Below, one piece after another: positions 46,841 to 54,678 of a stretch of 64,000 nt of DNA. The stretch covers positions 14,078-78,077 of the forward strand of contig CAKVAF010000009.1 in the NCBI GenBank assembly GCA_934718785.1, written 5' to 3'. Under the pieces are notes generated by a model, which ran no database searches, had not been told where the DNA came from, and worked only from the letters and a program-made list of their open reading frames with translations. Position numbers and translations under genes: made by a program. The DNA is from an uncultured Campylobacter sp. (GTDB lineage Bacteria; Campylobacterota; Campylobacteria; Campylobacterales; Campylobacteraceae). Position 1 is the stretch's first letter. Every line of letters begins with the position of its first letter.

Positions 46841-47845
46841 ATGTTTCTTGGCTCAAAAGAAGATATTAAAAAAGCTCAGCGAATGTATTACGAGCTAGAA
46901 GATGCTCACACTGAAAGGCAAATTCTAAAAAAAGAGGGCTTATTAAAACCTAGAAACGATTCTTCAAGCGAATTTAGCTTTGAGAAAGCTTTTGAAAAGT
47001 TCTTGCTCGAAAAATCATTTTTAAAAAACAACACCCAAAAAGCATATAAGTGGTTTTCGCATTTTATGATGAGATTTTTGAGGCAAAACGATCTTTTTTA
47101 TCTTGCCGATTTTAAAAGAGAGCATTCGATCATTTTTTTGGCGCATTGTAAAAATTCGAATTTGAGCGACAGCACTATTTTGCAATATTGCAATCATCTC
47201 AAAATATTTTTAGATTGGGCTGTACATTGTGAGCTCATTGATAAAAACCCTTTTATACTGCCAAGATTTAAAATAAATCCAGCTCAACTTGAAGAGATTA
47301 AGCCTTTTGGCTTGGATGAAGTTTTAGAGCTTATCAAACATAGCGAAGGCGAACTTCGTCTTTATTTAATTGTCGCATTTTTTACTGGTGCGAGAACTGG
47401 TGAGATTTTAGCTCTGACTTTTGCTGATTTGGATTTTGAAAATAGATTGATTCATATCAACAAAACTCTCTCGCAAGATGGCGTTCTTGACACGCCTAAA
47501 ACAATCTCTAGCATCCGTTTTATTGATATGCTTGATATTGTTTATAAAGAGCTCATTAAGTTAAATTTTTCCAATCCAAATGCTCGTATTTTTAAATCTG
47601 CTCGTTATGTGATTCGCACTGCTTTTGTCGAGATTCAAAAGAAATTGGGCTTTGAAATTAGGCGATTGTATGATACTAGGCACACTTTTGCTTCTTTTAT
47701 GTTAAGTCGTGGCGAAGAGCCGATGTGGGTGGGTTGTAAAATGCTCGGTCACAAAAATCTCAACGAAACTTACCGCTCTTATGCAAAATTTTTACCTAGC
47801 GAACACAAAAAACGAGCGACATTTTTAGATCGAATAGTCATTTAA
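46841..47845 (+). CDS. tyrosine recombinase/integrase, probably N-terminally truncated
   Basis: From ATG 46841, 334 residues hold a SAM-like core-binding domain ('FEKAFEKFLLEKSFLKNNTQKAYKWF') and a complete catalytic domain: Arg in 'TGARTGEILAL', 'YDTRHTFASFML', His in 'LGHKNLNETYRSY' and the tyrosine in that last stretch. The frame is open back to a TTG at 46769, but that part is only the antisense of the recombinase. Phage and island integrases usually have an extra arm-binding N-terminus that is absent here. No att duplication was spotted by eye. Confidence 0.75.
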   Translation: MFLGSKEDIKKAQRMYYELEDAHTERQILKKEGLLKPRNDSSSEFSFEKAFEKFLLEKSFLKNNTQKAYKWFSHFMMRFLRQNDLFYLADFKREHSIIFLAHCKNSNLSDSTILQYCNHLKIFLDWAVHCELIDKNPFILPRFKINPAQLEEIKPFGLDEVLELIKHSEGELRLYLIVAFFTGARTGEILALTFADLDFENRLIHINKTLSQDGVLDTPKTISSIRFIDMLDIVYKELIKLNFSNPNARIFKSARYVIRTAFVEIQKKLGFEIRRLYDTRHTFASFMLSRGEEPMWVGCKMLGHKNLNETYRSYAKFLPSEHKKRATFLDRIVI

Positions 47846-47916
47846 TTTGCTTTTATTTAGCCAACCATTTCAATAAATACGCTACAATACGCCTAAAATA
47901 AAAAGCCGAACTGATT

Positions 47917-47940
47917 TATAGACATTTATTAATGTCTATA
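47917..47940. repeat. perfect inverted repeat after the integrase
   Basis: TATAGACAT and ATGTCTATA form a nine-base stem with a six-base loop between the integrase and the rep remnant, which converge on it. It could be a terminator or a breakpoint scar. Confidence 0.5.
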
Positions 47941-47950
47941 ACCCTTTATT

Positions 47951-48082
47951 TTAAGCAATTCTATTAAAAAACATTTTAAGCTCATTTGCGTTCATATCGT
48001 ATTTAGCATATACAAATCGGTTATTCTGCGTTACTATTGCTTTTTGAATTCTTTTCTTGTTAGTTTTTTTTGTAGTTTGCAT
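47951..48082 (-). pseudogene. N-terminal stub of a Rep_3-type plasmid replication initiator
   Basis: An ATG with AAGGA seven bases upstream opens 43 residues. 'QKAIVTQNNRFVYAKYDMNANELKMFF' resembles the first helix and strand of Rep_3/RepE initiators, whose usual form is 'ivkqsN.li.a.y.ls..E.k...'. The frame ends abruptly, whereas full initiators have about 300 residues. This is strong sign that the island derives from a plasmid that lost replication. Confidence 0.6.
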
Positions 48083-48098
48083 TGGTTATCCTTGAAAG

Positions 48099-48257
48099 TC
48101 AAAAGGACAGGGGATTAATCCCCTGCGGTCTTGCTATAAATATATTTTCACTTTAAGCTTAAAAAACCTAAAATTTAGATATACTTTCACAAGACGCTTA
48201 CTATGTTTTTTTATAGTGTGTCCTTTTGATCATTTGCTCCTATCTCTAGGAGCAAAT
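48099..48257. repeat. nested inverted repeats upstream of the rep stub
   Basis: TCAAAAGGACA (48099-48109) pairs with TGTCCTTTTGA (48219-48229). Inside or beside it are the 18-base palindrome at 48108-48125 (CAGGGGATT/AATCCCCTG) and a hairpin ATTTGCTCCTA/TAGGAGCAAAT (48232-48257). Placed right before a replication initiator, this suits a plasmid copy-control RNA or origin region. No gene is visible in 48083-48311. Confidence 0.55.
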
Positions 48258-48311
48258 AATTGTATCGCAAATTTTATAAAAAAGACAATATTTATAAATA
48301 TTTTGTCTGTT

Positions 48312-48640
48312 TTAAATTCCTAAACCAAACCCTTTTTTAATATTATCACTTTCTTTAACTTTGGCTGTTCCTGTTCTATTTTTTGACTTGTTTTTAAAAC
48401 TTGTTTTGATCTCATCAAAATTCTTTCTCTAAGTCCGTTAATTCTTTCCTTAATGAAAAATCTAACTCCGTCAATTTGTTTTGCAAATTTAGTTCCAAAG
48501 CTTCTAACTTGCTCTTCAAAATTTGTAAATCTTTGTCCCTATTGTTTTCTATATTCTTCTCTATTAATTCTAATTCCTTGTATTTGTTCCCACTCATCTT
48601 GTGAAAGTCTTAATCTTTTAATTAAAGTTTTAATGCTTAT
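48312..48640 (-). pseudogene. frameshifted plasmid gene, possibly mobilisation-related
   Basis: Three frames chain together. The first (48640-48539) reads 'TLIKRLRLSQDEWEQIQ'. The second (48597-48415) is a coiled coil, starting 'MSGNKYKELELIEKN' and ending 'DLEKEF'. The third (about 48429-48312) reads 'NFDEIKTSFKNKSKNRTGTAKVKESDNIKKGF'. Removing one T from the TTTT at 48417-48420 joins the second and third smoothly. The product is unknown; its place next to a possible oriT hints at a mobilisation accessory protein. Confidence 0.45.
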
Positions 48641-48712
48641 CTAAAATTACAAAGGGAAGATAAGCATAGCTTTTAAAAACAACTTCAAAGGTTTTTAAAA
48701 GTCAGGGGTATT

Positions 48713-48775
48713 AGGGGAAATCCCTAACGAGTTTCTTTGAGTAGTAGAATGCCTTAGCATTCGTAATACGAAAAG
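48713..48775. other. candidate transfer origin (oriT) remnant
   Basis: Two inverted repeats stand side by side: TTAGGG/CCCTAA (48713-48729) and GAATGC/GCATTC with a four-base loop (48749-48764), followed by GTAATACGAAAAG. Paired short repeats before a nick-like stretch, just upstream of a frameshifted gene reading away, are the layout of small mobilisable plasmids. No relaxase is present to confirm it. The 356-base stretch 48641-48996 has no gene. Confidence 0.35.
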
Positions 48776-48902
48776 TAATCTCACCCAAGTATTAATATTG
48801 TAGTAGAAAAAAAGGTGGAATTGCAAGAAAAATGTGAGAAATTTTAGTGAGATTTTGTATAAATGAAGCGAATTTTTACTTAAGAAAACTTACTGATTTT
48901 TT

Positions 48903-48939
48903 CCTTGTTTAATATATATTCTTGTTTAATACTTGTTTA
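48903..48939. repeat. iteron-like direct repeats
   Basis: CTTGTTTA occurs three times within 37 bases, the first two as CTTGTTTAATA. Short tandem sites like these are typical of Rep_3-controlled origins, but three short AT-rich copies could also arise by chance. Confidence 0.35.
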
Positions 48940-48996
48940 GGCAAAATTTGATGTCGTATTTTAGGGGCTTAGAAAGGGGTAAAACCAAAATTTGTT

Positions 48997-49596
48997 TTAA
49001 AACAAACTAAAAGGTCTAAAATCAAAATGTAAAGATTTTGGAGTGTTTAGCTTGAAAGGTTTTAACTCTTTTTTGGGAGCAATGATTAAAGCATAACCGC
49101 CTTTATTATATCTATCCCAAATGCTAAAAAATTGATTTTTAGAGCTTACATATTCCCCATGGCTTGGATCAAGAACTTGTAAATAATTACCTTTATGATT
49201 GATAATTGTCACAAAGTGTGGATAGCGTGGATCATCTTCAATTTTTACAAGCATGGGAATATTTACAAGTTTTTCTAAACTCTTTCTATCAATTTGATAC
49301 GAATAGCTTTCATAACCTAGCTTTTTAACTGCATCGCTTAAATCTGCAAAGCTTACCATATCAGTGTAGAGCTGTTGTCCGCTCATAATCTTTAAAAGTT
49401 CAAGTTCATCAAACTTTTTTTGATTATCAAGTATATTAAGTAAAGTTGCCAAAGATGAAGCCCCACAAGATTGCTCGTAAGTTTGTCTTATTACTCTTTC
49501 GTTTTTGATTTCTTGATAGGACTTAACTACCCATTCTGCTTTTGCACTCAAAGCAAGAATAAGTAAAAATAATAAAATTTTTAGAATTTTTTCCAT
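48997..49596 (-). CDS. secreted C39-family (bacteriocin-processing-like) peptidase
   Basis: The 199-residue protein has a signal peptide (about 1-20, ending AKA) and a papain-like C39 domain with catalytic Cys44 in 'YEQSCGASSLATLLN', His127 in 'YPHFVTIINH' and Asp143 in 'VLDPSHGEY'. Stand-alone exported C39 domains occur next to outer-membrane barrels, as FapD in functional amyloid operons. Its ATG lies within the last 16 bases of the barrel gene, so translation is coupled. Its substrate is unknown. GC and codon use look native. Confidence 0.82.
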   Translation of the reverse strand: MEKILKILLFLLILALSAKAEWVVKSYQEIKNERVIRQTYEQSCGASSLATLLNILDNQKKFDELELLKIMSGQQLYTDMVSFADLSDAVKKLGYESYSYQIDRKSLEKLVNIPMLVKIEDDPRYPHFVTIINHKGNYLQVLDPSHGEYVSSKNQFFSIWDRYNKGGYALIIAPKKELKPFKLNTPKSLHFDFRPFSLF

Positions 49597-50436
49597 AAGC
49601 TTATCCCAAATATACTATCAGGTGAAGCAGAACTTCCGCCAAAACTAGCATTAACAGAAACAGCGGTATCTGAATTAATGCTATAAGTAGAACCTAAACT
49701 TAGAGTTGGAATAGAACGCACTTCAGAATTTTGATAACCATTGATTTTTTGTTCGGTTTGAAATCTTTGCTCTGCTCCTAAATCTAAAGTAATTTTAGGG
49801 CTTAGAATTATAGATAAATTACCTCCAAAATAAATACTATTCCCATATTCTATTTTAGCAATTTTAAATTTTCTTTCTGCATTATAACCAAATCCTGTAT
49901 AAATACTATATACCACAGGGTCGCTATATCCTCTTAAATTTGCTTCTATATTTTGCGACTTTAAGTAAAAATTTTTAGTTTGTAAAACTGTTTTTTCTCT
50001 TTGGATAATAGCAGTTTGAAATTTAATTTGCGGAACAAAATCTGCAATGCTTTCTCCCGTGTAGATAAAACCAAACCATAAAGAATCAAAATTTAAAGTA
50101 TTTTTGCTCGTATAAGCACCTGAAACAATATTGTTATACTCTTGTCTTGCATAGTTTCCACCGCCTGAGATAAGTAAATCGAAACTAGGTGTAAGCGTAT
50201 AAATAAAAGTTTGATTCAAATAAAGCTGCTTTGTATCATTCCAAACATTTAAATCTCCATTTACTCCAATATTTGGATAAATATAGTATGAGTGAGGATT
50301 TCCTGTGCTAAGCAAGGATAAACTTGTAATACTTCTTAAGCCTATTTGCTTTTTAAACAAGCTATCGATATTTAGCTCATCACTAGCAAAAAGACAACTA
50401 CTTAAAACTGCCAAAATAAGAATAATTTTTTTTCAT
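49581..50436 (-). CDS. outer-membrane beta-barrel protein, start out of frame at an A8 tract
   Basis: The mature part has alternating polar/aromatic strands ('LYLNQTFIYTLTPSFDLLISGGGNY', 'FKIAKIEYGNSIYFGGNLSIIL') and ends in Phe, as outer-membrane barrels do. The natural ATG (50436, with AAAGG upstream) is followed by eight As, which puts the frame off. With seven As it would read 'MKKIILILAVLSSCLFAS', a proper signal peptide. The in-frame region has a stop before it, so only a weak TTG (50414) could start it. The gene is thus OFF, or the base is an error. It precedes the C39 peptidase. Confidence 0.72.
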
Positions 50437-50584
50437 TATTCATCCTTTCAAAATATTGCTTAAAAAATATTAAGCAAAGAGTATTCCAAGTTTTTGATAT
50501 AATCTCTTTTTTTATATTTTTCAAGTATTCAATGCTTGTATGCCAGAATTAATTTTAGTATTTATGAAAAGAAAGTTAAAAATA

Positions 50585-50636
50585 AGTAGAGTTATCGCCT
50601 TGTGTGTAACACAATATATTTAATCGATACTCTACT
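50585..50636. repeat. inverted repeat AGTAGAG...CTCTACT upstream of the barrel gene
   Basis: AGTAGAGTTATCG pairs with CGATACTCTACT with one bulge, and an inner TTGTGT/ACACAA can extend it. It lies about 150 bases before the barrel gene start, in a 240-base gap (50437-50676) without a gene. Its role is unknown. Confidence 0.45.
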
Positions 50637-50676
50637 AAATTTTTATTTTTTATATTCTAACATTAAAACTTCAAAA

Positions 50677-51018
50677 TTAGTTAAATTTACTCATCTCTTG
50701 TAATCTCATTATTCCTAGCACTTGTCCATCGCAAACTATTATCGGCTCTTCCTCGCTTTCCTTGCTGTAACTGATTGAGTGTATTGATGTTCTACATTTT
50801 TTAAATCTAAATTTAAAAATTCTCATAAATTGACAAAGAATTGATTTTAAATTTAATTCTTTGCGCATTTTGTTTAATTTATATTTATAAATTTCAATTT
50901 TTTTCTTTTTTAAATTTAATAAAAATTCTATCTTATTTTTATTTTTCCCCTTAAATAAAGGATAAATCTTATATTTTTTATAAATAATTTTTATCATTAA
51001 ATATAAAATTCTTAACAA
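50677..51018 (-). CDS. unrecognised small protein, possibly a fragment
   Basis: The 113-codon frame has a Lys/Ile-rich, AT-driven first half that looks non-coding and a more balanced end 'EEEPIIVCDGQVLGIMRLQEMSKF'. That ending recalls the 'PvvV..gg.vlavi.sleey' close of Phd/YefM antitoxins, so it may be the tail of a lost gene. I do not recognise it and no ribosome binding site supports the start. Confidence 0.25.
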   Translation of the reverse strand: MLRILYLMIKIIYKKYKIYPLFKGKNKNKIEFLLNLKKKKIEIYKYKLNKMRKELNLKSILCQFMRIFKFRFKKCRTSIHSISYSKESEEEPIIVCDGQVLGIMRLQEMSKFN

Positions 51019-51101
51019 TAATTTAAAAATTTTGAAAAAATTTATTTAAATTTAATTTATACTATATTAAAATATTTAAATTTTATCAAAAAGGAGAAAA
51101 A

Positions 51102-52148
51102 ATGAAAAAATCCAAATTTTTTCAAAGCCTAGTTTTAGGCACGCTTTTAAGCGGCACTTTACTTGCAACAAGTGCGGCAAATACACTCATTGACGAGGCA
51201 AGGCAAGCAAACTTAATCCCTTTACCAAAGGATCAAGCAGGCATTGACGTGCTTTTGAAAGAAAATGGCGTGAGTGCGAGCAAATTCACACCGCAAAAGG
51301 CTGAGCTTGGCAAAAAGCTTTATTTTGAGCCGCGCCTTTCAAAAAGCGGTATCATCAGCTGCAACACCTGTCATAATCTAGGGCTTGGCGGCACAGACGG
51401 CGTCTCAGCAGCCATAGGGCATCGCTGGACGGTAAATCCTCATCATCTTAACTCGCCAACCGTGTATAATTCGGTGTTAAACACAACTCAGTTTTGGGAT
51501 GGGCGTGCAGGAACGCTAGCCGATCAAGCCAAAGGACCTATCGAAGCAGAGCCTGAAATGGCCACACCGGCTAAACTCGCTGTGGAAAAAATCGCTTCAC
51601 TGCCTGAATATGTGGCAGAGTTTAAGAAAATTTATGGCAAAAGTGGCGTGAGCTTTGATAATATCGCCGATGCGATTGCAAATTTTGAGCGCACGCTGAT
51701 TACACCTTCAAGGTATGATTTGTTTTTAGAAGGCGATGAAAAAGCACTCAGTAAAGACGAGCAAAAGGGGCTGAAACTCTTTATCGACAAGGGTTGCACC
51801 GCCTGTCATAATGGCGTGAATTTAGGCGGGTCTATGCAGGCTTTTGAAGTGGCGAATAAATATAAATTTGCGAATTTAGGCGATTTTAAGGGCGATAAAA
51901 ATGGCATGGTCAAAACGCCTACTTTGCGCAATATCGCAGAAACTGCGCCTTATTTTCACAATGGCGCGATTTGGGATTTAAAAGAAGCGATTAAAGAAAT
52001 GGGAAGCACGCAACTTGGCATTGACATTAGCGATAAAGAGGCTGCGAGCATTGAGAAGTTTTTACACGCTTTAACGGGCAAAAAGCCTGAAACTATTTAT
52101 CCGCAACTACCTATTTCTACGCAAAAAACACCAAAGCCAGAGCTTTAA
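51102..52148 (+). CDS. periplasmic di-haem cytochrome c peroxidase
   Basis: This 348-residue enzyme reduces hydrogen peroxide with electrons from cytochrome c. It has a signal peptide (about 1-26), two haem sites ('CNTCH' at 87-91 and 'CTACH' near 233) and the family's 'GHRWTVNPHHLNSPTVYNSVLNTTQFWDGRAGTLADQA' and 'VKTPTLRNIAETAPYFHNG'. AAAGGAG precedes the ATG. Campylobacter carries two such peroxidases; this one matches the layout of the Cj0358 type as I recall. Confidence 0.92.
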   Translation: MKKSKFFQSLVLGTLLSGTLLATSAANTLIDEARQANLIPLPKDQAGIDVLLKENGVSASKFTPQKAELGKKLYFEPRLSKSGIISCNTCHNLGLGGTDGVSAAIGHRWTVNPHHLNSPTVYNSVLNTTQFWDGRAGTLADQAKGPIEAEPEMATPAKLAVEKIASLPEYVAEFKKIYGKSGVSFDNIADAIANFERTLITPSRYDLFLEGDEKALSKDEQKGLKLFIDKGCTACHNGVNLGGSMQAFEVANKYKFANLGDFKGDKNGMVKTPTLRNIAETAPYFHNGAIWDLKEAIKEMGSTQLGIDISDKEAASIEKFLHALTGKKPETIYPQLPISTQKTPKPEL

Positions 52149-52152
52149 AATT

Positions 52153-52170
52153 CGGGGCAAAAGCCCCGTT
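52153..52170 (+). terminator. terminator after cytochrome c peroxidase
   Basis: CGGGGC and GCCCCG form a strong stem with an AAAA loop four bases after the stop codon. The T-run is interrupted. Confidence 0.65.
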
Positions 52171-52250
52171 AAATCATCTTTAATCTATCATTTAAATTTA
52201 TAATTACAAGATTTTTTAAAATTTCAAATCCACAACTAGCGCAATCAAAT

Positions 52251-53462
52251 TTATTTTTTAAAGAGTTTAAAAAGCTTGCTTTCTTTAAAAAAAAACTTGG
52301 GAGAGTTTTTAAATTTCACAAAAAGGCGGTAGAACTTGGTGTGAGAAATTTTTGTATGAATTTTACTAAAAAAAGAGCCAAAAAGCTTCTCATCAACTTG
52401 GCGCAAAAGATGATTTGAAAGTGAATTTTTATATGTGATTTCAAATTTATAAGGCAGGTAAAAAACCGCATTAAGCGTGATTTTTTTGCGCGCATACTGA
52501 GTTTTTGCTTTTAAACTCTGCTTGTTTTGATCTAAATTTTTTTTATTAAAATTTAGAGATTTTAACGCGTTTTGCTGTTTTTCAAATACTTTTAATCTCT
52601 CATAAAATTGCACATGATTTTTTTCTCTATTGTCTAAATAGCCATTTTGATTAGGATTTGTATGCCAAAAATGAAGCGCATAAAGCCCATAACTCACCCC
52701 TTCAAGCCCAAGCAAACTAAAAAGCGCTCGAAAGCCCTTAAATTCACTAAATTCCCAGCTTCTGCTATCAAAACACAAATCGCGCGGCAAGCACTCAAAC
52801 TCGCTCGTTTCTTGTAAAAAACGCAGCAAAAACTCAAAATCTTCATATCCATGCCCGATAAAGCTCTCATCATAGCCGCCAAGAGCCTCAAATTTCGCTT
52901 TATTAAAAAGCACAAGGCTTGAAGCGCGGGCGAAATTTTGCACATATTTTCTTTGCGCACGCGCTAAATCACTTTGTGCTAAAACATCCCATAAAATAGG
53001 CTCTTGCGTGCTAAAAAACTCACTTGCTTCTTTGTTTAAATAAAGACAAGGCAGCATTAAAAACTCATTTTCATTGCCCGCGATATCTTTTGCAAGGCTT
53101 AAATCAAGCAGCTTTTTAAGCGTGCTTAAAGATAAAAAGCAGTCTGCATCTAAAAATAAAATGACTTTCGCATTTGCCTGTAAAGCGCCAAAATTCCTAC
53201 ATTGAGCCAAGCTAAAAGCCTTGTTTAAAAACTGCTTTTCATCCCTAAAATATCTATGACCTTGTTTTATAATAAGCTCTTTTAAATCCTTATTTTCAGC
53301 ACTTGAAAAGCCTTCGATGAAAATAAATTCTATCCTTTCATCACTTTGATAAAAACGTGCTTTATTTTCAATGCGCTGGGCTATAAATTCTCGCTCTTTG
53401 CTCAGTCCAAAAGGCACGATAATGCTAAGCTTGGGCTTTGAATCATCCTTGAAATTGAACAT
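52251..53462 (-). CDS. family 2-type glycosyltransferase
   Basis: The 403-residue protein begins 'KLSIIVPFGL' and has the metal/sugar 'FLDADCFLS' (a DxD motif) and 'LGGYDESFIGHGYEDFEFLLR', the acceptor-site block of the GT-A galactosyl/GlcNAc transferase type. The long C-terminal part is rich in Lys/Phe. AAAGG six bases before ATG 53462 fits better than the ATG two codons upstream. It probably adds a sugar to a surface glycan. No glycan cluster surrounds it. Confidence 0.8.
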   Translation of the reverse strand: MFNFKDDSKPKLSIIVPFGLSKEREFIAQRIENKARFYQSDERIEFIFIEGFSSAENKDLKELIIKQGHRYFRDEKQFLNKAFSLAQCRNFGALQANAKVILFLDADCFLSLSTLKKLLDLSLAKDIAGNENEFLMLPCLYLNKEASEFFSTQEPILWDVLAQSDLARAQRKYVQNFARASSLVLFNKAKFEALGGYDESFIGHGYEDFEFLLRFLQETSEFECLPRDLCFDSRSWEFSEFKGFRALFSLLGLEGVSYGLYALHFWHTNPNQNGYLDNREKNHVQFYERLKVFEKQQNALKSLNFNKKNLDQNKQSLKAKTQYARKKITLNAVFYLPYKFEITYKNSLSNHLLRQVDEKLFGSFFSKIHTKISHTKFYRLFVKFKNSPKFFFKESKLFKLFKK

Positions 53463-53533
53463 TTTCATCCTTTGTTTTTAATCATTTTCGCGCTAAAAAC
53501 GGCGCTGTTTTGTCCTTTAAAATTTCAAGCATT

Positions 53534-54115
53534 TTAAATTTCATCTTGTTTTAAAAGCAAAATTTTACCCTTTTGCGTGCTTAAAAAGCCTTCATTTTTA
53601 AGCTCTTTAAGCACGCGAGATAAAGATTGTGCGGGCGTATTAAGCTCACTTGCAATTTGTCTTTGGGTTAAAACTTCTAGTCTTTTTTCATTTAAAATCA
53701 AAAAATGCTTCAGCTTTTCTTTAAGCTCGAGCGAGTTTGCTCTTAAGTCTTGTTCTAAAATATTTATCTTTTCAAACAATGATGCAATCATCATAAAAGC
53801 AAAATGAATGTCCTTTTTACAAAGCTCTTCAAAGTCTTTGAATTTAAACTCCAAAATTTCACATTTACTTTCACAAATGCCACTTGCAGGATAGTTAATG
53901 CCCTTAAATGCGGGCATTTCAGCAATGAAACTTACTGGCGTGAAAAAGTGCAAATGAAGCTCTTTAAATTTATTCAAGCTCTTAAAAACTCGCACCTTGC
54001 CCGCAAGCAAAAGGAAAAAATGCTGCGCTTTCTCGCCCTCGTAAAATAAAATATTGTCCTTTTGATAAGTCTTTTTTGTGCCGATTTTTTCTAAAATTTT
54101 TATATAATCTTGCAT
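53534..54115 (-). CDS. nssR: NssR-like Crp/Fnr-family nitrosative stress regulator
   Basis: This 193-residue protein has an N-terminal cyclic-nucleotide-type domain ('FYEGEKAQHFFLLLAGKVRVFKS') and a C-terminal Crp helix-turn-helix ('LTQRQIASELNTPAQSLSRVLKELKNEGFL'). It lacks the Fnr N-terminal cysteine cluster. Divergence from ctb, 90 bases away, is the arrangement of nssR, which activates the haemoglobin genes ctb and cgb in C. jejuni in response to nitric oxide. AAGGA precedes the ATG. Confidence 0.88.
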   Translation of the reverse strand: MQDYIKILEKIGTKKTYQKDNILFYEGEKAQHFFLLLAGKVRVFKSLNKFKELHLHFFTPVSFIAEMPAFKGINYPASGICESKCEILEFKFKDFEELCKKDIHFAFMMIASLFEKINILEQDLRANSLELKEKLKHFLILNEKRLEVLTQRQIASELNTPAQSLSRVLKELKNEGFLSTQKGKILLLKQDEI

Positions 54116-54138
54116 TTTTTAGTCCTTGAAATGTAATT

Positions 54139-54180
54139 TTAACATAAATCAATTTTTCTTTAACCTTTTTTGTTTATACT
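54139..54180 (+). promoter_or_regulatory. ctb promoter with Crp/NssR-type box
   Basis: TTAAC-N4-ATCAA (54139-54152) resembles the NssR/Fnr half-site pattern. The -10 TATACT is at 54175-54180, so a start site near 54187 puts the box centre at about -41.5. That is the classic activator position for this family. The right half departs from the reported GTTAA. Confidence 0.6.
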
Positions 54181-54205
54181 TTTTAAAAAATTTAAAGGAT
54201 GAAAA

Positions 54206-54598
54206 ATGAATTTCAGCACAAAATCAAACGAAATTGATAAAAAAAGTATCGATAAATTGATGCAAATTTTTTACGAAAAAGTAAGAAAAGATGAGCATTT
54301 AGGTCCTATTTTTAACGCAAAAGTAGGCACAAGCGATGAAGAGTGGGCAAAGCACAAGGATAAAATCAGTAATTTTTGGCAAGGTATGCTTCTTGGTCAA
54401 GGCAATTACACAGGTCAGCCAATGAAAGCACACATCGAGCTTGATCCTTTTCCACGCGAGTATTTTGACATTTGGCTCAATCTTTTCTCGCAAAGCCTAG
54501 ATAGTGTTTTTAATGAAGAAAACAAACAAATCATTCTCACAAGAGCGCAAATGATAGCCAGAAATTTTCAAAATATTATGTATGCGGGCAGAGCATAA
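54206..54598 (+). CDS. ctb: truncated haemoglobin Ctb (group III)
   Basis: The 130-residue globin has 'FYEKVRKDEHLGPIFNAKVG' and 'ISNFWQGMLLGQGNYTGQPMKAHIEL', the group III trHb pattern with the proximal His in 'AHIEL'. Ctb binds oxygen and helps cope with nitric oxide. It has its own promoter and is controlled by the divergent nssR. Confidence 0.92.
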   Translation: MNFSTKSNEIDKKSIDKLMQIFYEKVRKDEHLGPIFNAKVGTSDEEWAKHKDKISNFWQGMLLGQGNYTGQPMKAHIELDPFPREYFDIWLNLFSQSLDSVFNEENKQIILTRAQMIARNFQNIMYAGRA

Positions 54599-54678
54599 AA
54601 TTATCATTAAATAAATGTTTAAAAAGAATTTTTTATGATATAATAAACATTAAATTAATAGGGCTTTAAGGATAAAAA

